A stretch of DNA of 64,000 nucleotides from Lachnospiraceae bacterium (GTDB taxonomy: Bacteria; Bacillota; Clostridia; Lachnospirales; Lachnospiraceae): the NCBI GenBank assembly GCA_029068555.1, contig JAIECJ010000094.1, positions 62,001 to 126,000 on the forward strand, read 5' to 3'. The notes beneath the pieces were generated by a model. The model searched no databases and had not been told where the DNA came from. It was given only the letters and a program-made list of their open reading frames with translations. Within the stretch, counting starts at the first letter, position 1; the number at the start of each line of letters is the position of its first letter. Positions 51,344-62,400 of this stretch are shown here, in pieces. The translations under genes were made by a program, and so were the position numbers.

Positions 51344-54300
51344 ATGTATGGCAGTGTAAAAAGATTATTGGCGTTTTTTTTGTGTATAACGGTATGCATG
51401 ACAAGTGCGGATATATATGCTGTGGCGGCAGAAACGGATAATGTTGTTTCAGGCAGCCTGGAAAATGAAACTGAGAAAGCTGCGGATGGAACCGTGGAGC
51501 CAGAAACGGACAGTTCGGGGTTTACAGAGCCAGAAACGGACAGTCCGCGATTTACAGAGCCAGAAACAGAAGAAAACGATGAAACAGCAGATAAAACAGA
51601 GGCAGAAGCGGCAGAATCCTCAGAAGCTGAAACGGTTGAAATAAGTGAGCCAGAAACAACAGAAATGACCGAAGTGGAGACAACGCAGGTAACCCAGACA
51701 GAGACTCTGGAGACAGAAATCGGGGAGGCAGAGACTCTGGAGACAGAAACAATGGAGACAGAAACATTTGAAACGGAAACGACGGACGAGGAATCAGAGG
51801 AGTCTGTCTCTGAGATACTCTCCGAACTTCAAGCTGAACTGGACAGACAGTTTCAGGAGGATGGGTATTGTGCAAGCGGTTATATTGACAGTGGATTTGA
51901 GGCAGACCGTCTTGGAAACGCTGCTACCGGGTACAGGACATTTGGACTGTATGCGGACACGGAAACGCTGCCGGCAGCCTATTCGGCAGTGGAAGCCGGA
52001 CAGGTCTCTGCAATCAGGAATCAGGGCGGATGGGGAACATGCTGGGCATTTGCAGCGATGGCGACAGCGGAGAGTGCATATAAGAAACTGTATGGAAGCG
52101 AGGCTGACCTCTCGGAGACACACCTTGTAAACTTCTTTTATCATGATGGGCTGACAGGTCCTGACGGGGGACTGGAAGGGGATAAAGTGATTCCGCTGAC
52201 CAGCCCCAAGGTAATGCAGGGAGGGAACAATGTATTTACTGCATTTGCCCTTGCCAGATGGACTGGCGCTGCTGATGAGGCGCTCGACAGCAGTCTTGTC
52301 TATCCGCTTGAGGAATCCTATCAGACAAAAGAACTGACAATAGCAGATGAATATGCATATAAAGATGTGCTGCACATGCAGAATGCATACTGGCTGAACA
52401 AGAACGATCGCGACAGTGTGAAACGGGCGGTCATGGATAAAGGCGTTGTGAGCATCTACTATAAATACAGTAAAAATAATGACAGCAGATATGTCGATGT
52501 GATATTGGAGAAATACGGACAGGACAAATATGAAGGTCCTGCGGTTTACTACTATGAGCCGATGAATGACGAGGAAGGTCATGGTGTCGCTATAGTGGGA
52601 TGGGATGACAATTTTGACAGAAACAATTTTGCTTATACCTTTATCAACCAGCAGGAGGTTCTTGCATTCGAAGGAAAACCCCGCCTGCCCAAGGAGAATG
52701 GGGCATGGCTTGTCAAGAACAGCTGGGGAAGCGGATACGGCGATGATGGGTATTTCTGGATGTCCTATGAGGACGCATCGCTGTCCGATACGATGCTTGT
52801 ATTTGATTTTGAGAAGGCTGACAATTATGACCATATCTATCAGTATGATGGTGCAGTTGGCGTTCAGTATCAGAAAGGCGACGAGATAACGGCTGCTGCA
52901 GTATACAAGAGCACAGGGAACCAGATGATTGAGGCGGCAGGTATTGGTATTGCATCGGTGGAGACGGACTATACTGTGGAAGTCTATACAGATTTAACAG
53001 ATGTAAATAATCCGCAGTCGGGCAGGCTTTGTTCGAGGACGGAGGGAACCACAGCGTTTCAGGGGTATCATACCATTGAGCTTGACGAGTATGTTGTCAT
53101 ACCAGAGGGCAGTACATTTAGTATTGTAGTCACATTGTCCGGCGGAAAGATAAACGACGGGCAGGGAGCGGCAATCTTTGTGGATCAGACATATGATAAC
53201 GGCGGTGCGGTGCGTTTTGTAGCAAAGACAAATTCTGGTGAGACATTTGTGAAAGCGGGTGATGCATGGAAGGATGCCGCGGGTGAAGATGCGGAAACAA
53301 AAGTTACATACAGAATTAAAGCGTATACGACAGATGGAGCATTTAATCCTCCGCAGGAAAACGTTTTGCTGACTACGGAGATGGTAAAGGAGATAGACGC
53401 TCAGGAATTTAACGGTATCCATAATGAGCCGCCTGTTGAGATTCGTTATATGGGCGAAGCGCTTGTCAGGGATGTCGATTTTCAGGTTGTATATTTCAAC
53501 AATGACAGGGCGGCAGATCGGGACAGCGAAACAGCGCCGAAGGCTGTTATAACAGGTATCGGCAAATACGCAGGAACGGTTGAACAGACATTTACAATCC
53601 TGCCCAAAGAGATAACAGAGGAAATGGCAGCCTCAGCCACGATGTTATATAATGGGGCTGTTCAGGATGATTTGGTGATACACAACGATGGACGCCGGCT
53701 TGTTAAAGGAACCGATTATACAATTACATTTGACAAAGAACCACGCAATGCAGGAACGTATACGGCAAGCATTACAGGAGTCAACAATTATGCTGGCGAG
53801 TTAAATGTCCCTGTCACGATTACCAAGGCGGTGATAACAGAGGAGATGGTTATCGCGGCAGACGGGACAGGCACAATTCCGGCACAGGAGTACACCGGAA
53901 CCGCGGTGAAACCGACTGTACGGGTGCTTGTAAACGGTATTGAACTGCCTGCTGACAGCTATTCTGTATCATACAAAAACAACATAAACACGGGAACAAA
54001 CGCGACAATAACTGTCACTGGCAAAGGGCAGTGTCAGGGAAAAGTGACAAAGACCTTTGCAATCATGCCCAGGAGTATCGAGCCTGACTGTGCGGTTACC
54101 GTTGCAAAGGCAGTGTATTCCGGCAAAGTACTGACACCGACAGTCACTGTGAAAAGGGGTAGTAAAACATTAAAAAAGGGAAAAGACTACACGCTTTCCT
54201 ATGAAAAGAACACATACGCAGCTGACATGTCAGCAGAGGAGGCGCCATGCGTGACAGTCACAGGCATCGGGAATTACACAGGTAAAATCACGCAGCCCTT

Positions 54301-56026
54301 TACCATACAGCCCAAAGAGATAGCCGAGGGCAGCATCAGCGTGCAGATTGCATATGACGAAGCTGGCAGCAGGCTGCGGGTGACTGCGGGCAAGGAAGAC
54401 CTTGACGAGACGCAGTACAGGAAAGATACCCTTGCGATTTACAAAGCCGGAACGGGCGCCCGTGTCAGGATGGATGAGCTGGCGCTGGGCGAAAAATATG
54501 ACATAGAAATTGCGCTCTGTGGGAATTACAGGGTAAAAAGTAAGGACACGGCATTAAAAAAGAATGTTGTGAGCAAAAGAGATATCAACGCCCTCAATAT
54601 ACGGTTTGCGGATGAAAACGCGGTCTATACGTACAATGCCAAGACGCAGAAACCAAAGCTTGTGATACAGGACGCAGCGGGAAATACACTGTCTTCCGCC
54701 AATTATACACTCACATACAGTAATAATGTCAATGCAGGAAAAGGCACTGCCATCGTGACGGTCACGGGAAAGGGCGCCTACGCAGGAACACGCAGGATGG
54801 CGTTCACAATCGAAAAGAAAAAGCTGGAAAACACAGCAGTGCAGTCAATAAAAGACCAGACATACACACAGAAAGAGATATGTCCCACAGTCAGAGTGCT
54901 TGACGGCAAAAAGGCATTGAAAGCCGGGGCGGGAAAAGACTATACAGTAGTATATGGAAGCAATGTAAATGTGGCATATGACGAAAATGGCAGTGTGACA
55001 GCGGACGCATATGCACAGGTGCTGCTGTCTGATAATTACGAAATGGATGAGACGGCGGCAGTCATGCATTTTAAGATAGTCCCCGCGTCCATTTCATCCG
55101 TGACACTTTCCGATGCATACTATACGGGCAGCTCAGTATTGCCGGACAAAGTAACGGTAAAGGCTGGAAAGCTGGTAGTTCCGGCAGAATGTTATGACAT
55201 GGCAGCAGAAAATAACACCGCTGTCTCGACAAAAGCAGCACTTACAGTGACAGCCAAGGCAGGTTCAAACTATAAGGGCAGCAAGACAAAAAAATTCCGT
55301 GTTGTCAAACAGGAATTAAAAAAGCTGGTGCTGCCAGTCATACCTGACCAGCCATATTTGAATCAGCCGGTAACGTTCGCGGGATATCCGATCAAGGATT
55401 TGAATGGTCAGGATATTGGGACAGACCAGTATGACATCACATTTAAAAACAACAAAAAGCCTGGAAAGGCGTCTGTGACCTATAAGGCAAAAAGCGATGG
55501 ACTATATAAGGGGAGCGCGACGGTCAGGTTCAATATCACAAAGGCGACAATGGCACAAGCGATTGATTATGACGCGGCGCGCGCCATTGAGAAGCCATAT
55601 ACCGGAAGCGAAATCACACTTACCGACGAGGAACTTAGGCAGCTTGCGCCTATAAAAGATGCGGCAGACGGGTATACACTCCCCTACACAGCAGCCTACA
55701 GCAAAAATATCAGTGCGGGAACGGCGGTTGTGTGTCTGACCGGAACAGACTATCTCCAAGGCAGCAAGAATATGTATTTCACGATTACGCCAAAGTCCGT
55801 GGAGACGCTTCAGATCTCGACGGGAACGAAGCAGCTAAAGTACAATGACGGTCAGCCTGTGTATCTGGAACTTAAAGAGGTGCGTGACAATGGTACTGTG
55901 CTCAGACAAGGCAAGGATTATATCTGTTCCTATGCCAACGCCGCACAGAAAGGGATTGCATGTCTCACGATTACAGGAGTCGGCAGTTATACAGGGACAC
56001 GATATATTTACTACAGTATCATTTGA
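51344..56026 (+). CDS. Secreted C1A (papain-like) cysteine protease with acidic linker and Ig-like repeats
   Basis: After a signal peptide (about 1-30) comes a Glu/Thr-rich low-complexity stretch (about 40-160, many ETE units). Next is a papain-fold protease with an intact active site: RNQGGWGTCWAF (C233), GHGVAIVGWDDN (H413) and VKNSWGSGYG (N459). A lectin-like beta domain follows. The last 850 residues are beta repeats with a recurrent GxGxYxG ending, at about residues 737, 811, 892, 973, 1141 and 1544. It should cleave proteins at the cell surface, perhaps host or microbial adhesion targets. No sortase motif is evident. ATG 51344 is favoured over GTG 51341 by spacing to the ribosome site. 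A perfect terminator follows the gene. Confidence 0.85.
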   Translation: MYGSVKRLLAFFLCITVCMTSADIYAVAAETDNVVSGSLENETEKAADGTVEPETDSSGFTEPETDSPRFTEPETEENDETADKTEAEAAESSEAETVEISEPETTEMTEVETTQVTQTETLETEIGEAETLETETMETETFETETTDEESEESVSEILSELQAELDRQFQEDGYCASGYIDSGFEADRLGNAATGYRTFGLYADTETLPAAYSAVEAGQVSAIRNQGGWGTCWAFAAMATAESAYKKLYGSEADLSETHLVNFFYHDGLTGPDGGLEGDKVIPLTSPKVMQGGNNVFTAFALARWTGAADEALDSSLVYPLEESYQTKELTIADEYAYKDVLHMQNAYWLNKNDRDSVKRAVMDKGVVSIYYKYSKNNDSRYVDVILEKYGQDKYEGPAVYYYEPMNDEEGHGVAIVGWDDNFDRNNFAYTFINQQEVLAFEGKPRLPKENGAWLVKNSWGSGYGDDGYFWMSYEDASLSDTMLVFDFEKADNYDHIYQYDGAVGVQYQKGDEITAAAVYKSTGNQMIEAAGIGIASVETDYTVEVYTDLTDVNNPQSGRLCSRTEGTTAFQGYHTIELDEYVVIPEGSTFSIVVTLSGGKINDGQGAAIFVDQTYDNGGAVRFVAKTNSGETFVKAGDAWKDAAGEDAETKVTYRIKAYTTDGAFNPPQENVLLTTEMVKEIDAQEFNGIHNEPPVEIRYMGEALVRDVDFQVVYFNNDRAADRDSETAPKAVITGIGKYAGTVEQTFTILPKEITEEMAASATMLYNGAVQDDLVIHNDGRRLVKGTDYTITFDKEPRNAGTYTASITGVNNYAGELNVPVTITKAVITEEMVIAADGTGTIPAQEYTGTAVKPTVRVLVNGIELPADSYSVSYKNNINTGTNATITVTGKGQCQGKVTKTFAIMPRSIEPDCAVTVAKAVYSGKVLTPTVTVKRGSKTLKKGKDYTLSYEKNTYAADMSAEEAPCVTVTGIGNYTGKITQPFTIQPKEIAEGSISVQIAYDEAGSRLRVTAGKEDLDETQYRKDTLAIYKAGTGARVRMDELALGEKYDIEIALCGNYRVKSKDTALKKNVVSKRDINALNIRFADENAVYTYNAKTQKPKLVIQDAAGNTLSSANYTLTYSNNVNAGKGTAIVTVTGKGAYAGTRRMAFTIEKKKLENTAVQSIKDQTYTQKEICPTVRVLDGKKALKAGAGKDYTVVYGSNVNVAYDENGSVTADAYAQVLLSDNYEMDETAAVMHFKIVPASISSVTLSDAYYTGSSVLPDKVTVKAGKLVVPAECYDMAAENNTAVSTKAALTVTAKAGSNYKGSKTKKFRVVKQELKKLVLPVIPDQPYLNQPVTFAGYPIKDLNGQDIGTDQYDITFKNNKKPGKASVTYKAKSDGLYKGSATVRFNITKATMAQAIDYDAARAIEKPYTGSEITLTDEELRQLAPIKDAADGYTLPYTAAYSKNISAGTAVVCLTGTDYLQGSKNMYFTITPKSVETLQISTGTKQLKYNDGQPVYLELKEVRDNGTVLRQGKDYICSYANAAQKGIACLTITGVGSYTGTRYIYYSII

Positions 56027-56083
56027 CTTTGAATTTGGACACCATAAATAGCGCACATGCAAAGGACGTCTCCGGCGTTTCCA

Positions 56084-56113
56084 GACCAAGGGAATAAAGC
56101 CCTTGGTCTTTTT
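56084..56113 (+). terminator. Terminator after the cysteine protease gene
   Basis: GACCAAGGG (56084-56092) pairs perfectly with CCCTTGGTC (56100-56108) with a 7-base loop and a run of T. The rest of the 455-bp gap to 56481 holds a promoter candidate and a small leader hairpin (ACTGG...CCAGT, about 56395-56413). Confidence 0.85.
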
Positions 56114-56353
56114 ATGTCTGTATGGTGAAAGATTGTTACTTCGGTAGTGAAATACCTAACATATTGTGATATTTGGCTGTCGGAGTAATATATTGAAACG
56201 GCTGCTTAGATAGGCAAATAGAGACGGAAATATCGTACAAAATTTGTGCATAATAGGTAAAAAAAGAAAAGAAATGTACAAAGCAACTAATTTTTATGCT
56301 GATAACATAAAAAAGATTGTTGAATGAAGCATAAAAAATATGCCCAAAAGGGG

Positions 56354-56382
56354 TTACCAAAAAGCATAATGTTAAGTATAAT
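56354..56382 (+). promoter_or_regulatory. Possible promoter for the giant surface protein
   Basis: TTACCA (56354-56359), 17-bp spacer, TATAAT (56377-56382), about 100 bp before the start at 56482. The -35 box matches the consensus at four of six positions. Confidence 0.45.
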
Positions 56383-56481
56383 CATTTATGTGGGACTGGT
56401 ATTTATTTCCAGTATGTTTATTTGAAATTGCAATAAATGACACGTGATACTGATTAACCTAATAAAACATGGAAGGAGACT

Positions 56482-59400
56482 ATGAAAATGTTTAGACGAA
56501 AACTGTTTAAACATGCTTTGTTAAAGCATGCCCTGCCAATTATACTAAGTGTGGCGATGGCATTCCAGTCAATGCCGGCGACAGCACTGGCGTCAGAAAG
56601 CCAGACAGTGGAAGATGCAGTTCTGAACGAAAACACACAGGCACACGGTGCTGGTGAAGCTGCTGGGAATGTACCGGAAACAGACGCTGAACAGGACACC
56701 GCAGCGGAGACAGTGACTGGAAGTGAGAGCGATACTCCAGTATCTGACGGGAAGCCGGAGTCTGAGGAGGAGTCTGGGCAGCAGGTGGAGGAGTCCGATG
56801 CTGGGGAAATGTTATCAACAGCGGTTGAGACAGCGACTGTTGAGACAGCGATCACCGATACAGAAAACATGGTTGAAATAGCCGCGGAGGATGAGACGCC
56901 AAACCAGTCAGAGGAGAACGCGAAAAATGTCGCAAAAATAATTGTTGACGACAAAAAAGCGGATGCATACGCGCAGACGGATAATGGATTTACCCGTGTA
57001 CTTGGCGAAAAGGATTTGCATTTCTGCACAGAGTATGTACAGGACAGCAAATGCAGTGATTTCCAGCAGGCGGTGGACAGCTGGATTCGTGTGGAGGTTG
57101 ATGGGGAAACGATAGATACGCTGAAGGACAGGCTTACATACAGCTGGGTAAGAAAAGCGGAAGCCGAGGGGGAGACAGATACGCCCCTTGTCAATGCTTT
57201 TCCAAAGGATGCAGGCGACTATGTGCTGACAGTCTCCATGGACTTATCCAATCTGGACGGTCTCTGCAAAAAACTGGAAAGTGACTTGACGGTTTCTCTA
57301 ACCATTGAGAAGGCAGATGTCGGGATTGTGTTTGATAAGACAACGGCACCCGGTAAAACCGCGGCAGAGTTTATAGATACAGTGAACAAAAATTATACAG
57401 TCAGCTATAAAGATAAAAAATACGATGTCAGCAGGGATATCCTTGTGACAAAGGATGCCGAGGGAAAAGATGACCCGGATAAAAAGCTTCCGCTTTATCT
57501 CTACGTGATAGATGAGAACGGCGCGCGCAAGCCGATGGACGCGTTAGATAAGTTTGCAAGAGACAAAGACTACGTCCTGACCATCGGCAGTGTCGGCCTC
57601 GCGGAGAACGCATCCGGAAACTACAAGTTGTCGGTTAATATGTACTACATTATTGAAGTAGACGAGCGACAGAAAACAGAAGTCCGTTTCAGCAGGAAAG
57701 ATGCAGGCGAGGATTTAATTCAGGTGTATGTTCCGGAGAAAGCCTGGGCAATTGACGAGGTGACAAAGGATCTTTTTACTGAAGCTGTGACAGATGAGTC
57801 GGGAACCGTCACAAAAGCGAGCGGTGTACCGACAGTGTTTGTGCTGGGAAAAGACGGTGAAAGCGATAGGGTTCTCGATGGAGCAGCTCTGGAGGCAAAG
57901 TGGTATACACGCATCCGTCTGAATAGCGGCAGCGCATATGACGTTGACGAGGAAGCAGGCGAAATCAAGGAGGGCCAGTGGTATATCTACAAACCAATGG
58001 ATTTAGATCCTGTGGATGCAGGGGAGTACTATATCATATGGAGCTATGCCGGTGACGACGGTGCATATGAGAAGTCGCACAGCGAGGCAGTCCGGTTTAC
58101 CGTTGACCCCGCACCCGTCGTTATCAGGGTAAATCCGGAAAGCTTAACAACAGCTAATTTCCGCGACGGAATGGCCGCGGATGACGTCACAAAAGCACTG
58201 TCTGAGATTACCTATGGTGTCTACCCATTGGTAAAGAATGAGACGGCAGGCATAATGGAAGCAGGCAGTACCGCGCTGGAAATATCTCCTGATTTTTGGG
58301 GCACATCTTACAGTGGGAATGTTACGGATACGGACAAAGACAAGACACAATATTATGTGCCTGAATTTATCCTTGAGCGACGTATTGTGGAGGTGACATA
58401 CAAAGATCAGGAGCCAGTCGATGTTGACCCAGAGACAGTAATATGGGAAGAAGTTACAGGAGCACTTAAAGTCGTGGTGGATGACGCGGAGGAGCTAAAG
58501 GCATGTGCTTTGCCGCATGGTGTGAAAGCAAATGAGCTGGAATCGGCAGCGTTTGCGTTCAGGGTTCGCTTTACAGGAAATAAGGTTCTGTATGATAATG
58601 ATGGCAGCAAACTGCAGGTTGGAAATCAGAAAATACCGATAACGGATGTGACCACCAACTCCGCCAACAAAAACTATCTTGCAGACATTACGACAAAGAC
58701 GCTTGAGGACACTGCAATGTCCGTTCCTGTTGAAGGGATGCGGACTGAGAGCGTACAGATTGTAACGGATAGTATCGTGGATGCATTTAAGACGGACAAC
58801 AAGGATATGCTGGATTCTGGTGCGGCAGATGATATCCGGCAGGGGACGCTGGAAAATCCGGCTGTAAAGATTTACGACCAGAGTGCACTTTTCAGAGACC
58901 GCGCTTCATATAAGCAGGCAAAGATTCACAAATTCAGTGCAGACGGCGGAATCGGCGATGCGCTTCCGGTTTTGCCTACAGATGATTCGCTTTCCTATAC
59001 ATGGAGTTATACGACACTGGATAAATATGAAGCATATCTGGAAAAATGGGATGAAGTACAGAGACAGTACATAGATTTTAACGCTTACGATGAGAAAAAT
59101 TCGGATAAGCTTGGCTGGACAGATGCGGCGGACGGCTCATTTGACACCTTTAAAAATGCGGGGTTATACCGCCTGACGGTGGTTTACAATGATCCAGAAT
59201 ACGTGTATCAGTCTGCGGAGACGGAAGTATTTTTCAAGGTAGCCCGTCAGGAAGTCGTTGTCGTTCCGGCAGAGCGGTATGTCAAAGACGGTGAGAATAT
59301 TTTAACCATGGCAGGCGGACTGGGTAAAGTCAATACGGTAGACTTTACCATATACAAACTGCCCCACAACAGTATGGATGCATATAATGCGCTTACGGAT

Positions 59401-62400
59401 GCGGAAAAGAAAAGCTATGTTCTTCCGACGGAGGAGGAAATAGCCGATTACGAGATGAAAAATGGGCATAAGCCCGAGATGAATCTTGACAGTCTGACAT
59501 GGCAGGTTATGAGAAAAGAGAAGGATCCTGTGTCAGGGCAGGACAAGGAACCAGCGGAATGGATTCTGGCGGACGGCGTGTCTTTTGATGCGGATTTTAC
59601 TTATGGCATAGCAGCGCGCTGGACTGGCAGTATAGACTGGCTTGCCGGCGCGGACTACAATTATGACAGTAACTATACAACCCGGGATGAAAAGACATAT
59701 AAGCTGACTGGTGAGGAGAAGCATTATGAATCAGTAAGCGCTGTCAGATTTTATGACCAGCAGATTTACGTCGAAGTTGACGCGGAGAAAATTAAGGCGC
59801 TGGGGCATGTGTATGACGGAGAGCCGGTTGACCTGAAAGCGGCGGCGCAGGCGCTGCGCTTTTACACAGACGAGGCGCTGACGGAGGACAGCAGGCTTTC
59901 GACGGAAAACATCGTAAATACAGATGAGGGCTACGATCCTGCAAAGATAAATATTTACTGGATAAAGAACGGGAAATGGTACGCAAATAAAAATGCGGTA
60001 TACGGCGGGATCTACACCCTTGGACTGCGATATGAGGGCGGCGAACTAAAGACATCAGATGCGGCGGATACAGCACAGGAGAATGCCGCGTCGATGATAT
60101 ATGCGCCATTGTCCGATAACGGGCAGAAGGTATGTGCAGATATGACATTTACAGTGAGTCCGCGCGAAATCACTGCCACACCAAAGACATTGCCGGCGGA
60201 TATCCTTTATGCAGGCGAGAAGGCGGATGCGCTTTTGACAGAGGAAATTGACATTCAGGGCATAGTCGGGAAAGATCAGAAGTATTTTGACTATGCAGAG
60301 ATAGCTGCCGGAGATTTTGATATATGCTGGGATGGCAAAAATGAAGATGGAACAGACAAGGAAAGTCCTGTATATATATACAAAATTGACAAAAAGGGCG
60401 GATATCCGGCATTTAACGGAGCAGCGGCATATATTATCCAGACAGATGACAGGGAAATCAGGGAGGCAGACAAGGAATACCTGCGGTTTGGCAGCAAATA
60501 TACCATTAAGCTGACAAATGACCTTGTGTCACCGTTGAAGGAGAGCTACAGTATTACTTACGGGACTGCAGAAGTCAGGATAGAAAAAAGGGGAAGTGCA
60601 GATATTACTGCGATTAGCGCGACCAATACACTTTCTGCAAAAGGCATTGGCTTTGAGCTGACAGACGGCACATATACCATAAGGCCACGCGGGGCGATTA
60701 AGTTTTTTGATAACGCTTCCCCCCAGACGGTAATAGGCAGGAACGGAAATGAAATATTAAAGAATGCCAATATCCTTGGCTTTCGAATTTATGCGCCAAA
60801 GGAGTTTATGAATGATTTCCGTGCTGCCAAAGCAAATTTTGTGTACCAGAATGCGATTTGGAATGCAGGCGGATATTTCCGGAGTACGGCTGAGTGGAAC
60901 AACAATAGCGGCTATGTAGACGTAGTGTTCCCGCTTACACAGGAGGACACGGTGAAGTCGTTCTGCATCACATGGGAGGACGGGTATACAGAGAACTTTA
61001 CGCTGGCAGACATTGTGCTGGAAGAAGACTTCACGAAGGCCGTTGCGCCGAAATCAATCGCGTTTAACGGTGTGTCATCCAAGATGGCGGTAGGTGAGAG
61101 ACAGCAGCTGAATCTCAAAATTACAAAGGCTCAGCTGGGGGATGTGATTACTATCAGATACCGCATCAAGGGCGGAGAGACAAAAAACGAGTACATCAGT
61201 ATTGACCCGGAGACTGGTGCAGTGACAGCGCTCAAGGTGGGAAAGGCAGCCACCATAGTGGAGGCATACCCTGTATATAAAAACGCCAAGGGGGACTTCG
61301 TACCTGTCAGGGACAGTAAAGGAAAGGAAGCAAAAGCGGCTTCGGCAAAGATTACGGTCAGAGAAGTAACAGCGTCCGCCGTAAAGAAAATCACAGTGTT
61401 GGATGAGTCGGTAAAACTGTACTTTACCGTGCCGGATGACGGGTACCGCAGAGAGATTTATGTGGTGGATGTCACAAAGGGAACGGAATATGAGAGCAGA
61501 AAGAAATGGAAACCGGATGATTTTGACAAGGCGATTGATGACGTGAAAAACGGTCAGTGGAAAGCTGCCGGATTTGCAGTGAAGCCAGTCTATACCTATG
61601 TAAAAAATAAGGACTTAGATGCAAAGGAAATCAGAAAAGAATATGACAAGAAGCTGAAAGCACATATCCAGAAAATAGCTGGAATCGAGGCAGGGCATGA
61701 GTATGCCATATATGTAAGAAATGTCAGTGCGGCGAGGACGCTCGATGACGGCTCGGCGGTAACGCTGTCTACAAGCGGTGTAGTCAGGAGTTTTAAGACC
61801 ACAAAGCCGCAGGTACAGGGTCTGGAGCTTGACTTTACAGTTAAGACAAGTGATTCGGACAAGAAAAATACGGTGACACATCCTGTAAATCCGGATGGAA
61901 CGATTGACGTGGACGCATACACAGTTGAGCTGTCTGCAAAGAAGGCACAACTGAACGTGTACGGATATTTTTCCGACAGGGCAGGCGGAAACGATGCTGC
62001 CGAGGAACCTGACCAGCGCAGATATTCGCTTGTCCCGGTTTTGAAGGAGGAGAAAGCTGCGCTGAAAAATTATCTCTTGCCGAAGCTGTCATACACAATG
62101 TATGACAGCAGGGTGAGTAAACCGTTTCAGCCTGGCCTGGAACAGTCAAAATATGCCCAGATTAGCAATAAGGGTGTGATTACCCTGAAAGGTGTTGACC
62201 TGAATGGCAGGAAGACTGTATACATTTATGTAAGGGACAATACCCAGCATGAGGATGACTATGGCTATGATGCGCAGATCGCGCTTACCATTACGGCGGA
62301 GCCGGCTTCGTTTACCGGAAAAAAGGTAAAGATGACAGTGGGACAGACGATTAAGCTGTCGGATTGTCTTGCGTACAGGGACGCAAAGAAGAAGAAAATA

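Noticed and set aside
51540-51790. Repetitive DNA that could suggest a CRISPR-like or satellite array
   Set aside because: The repeats are codons for a Glu/Thr-rich linker, with irregular spacing and no spacer structure.
51794-52834. Long - strand open frame (346 codons) antisense to the cysteine protease gene
   Set aside because: It lies fully inside the intact papain catalytic region, has no ribosome site and no recognisable domain; it is a shadow of codon bias on the + strand.
56454-57194. Ser/Val-rich - strand frame (246 codons) opposite the start of the giant surface protein
   Set aside because: Its composition mirrors the acidic linker on the + strand, where signal peptide and ribosome site are clear.
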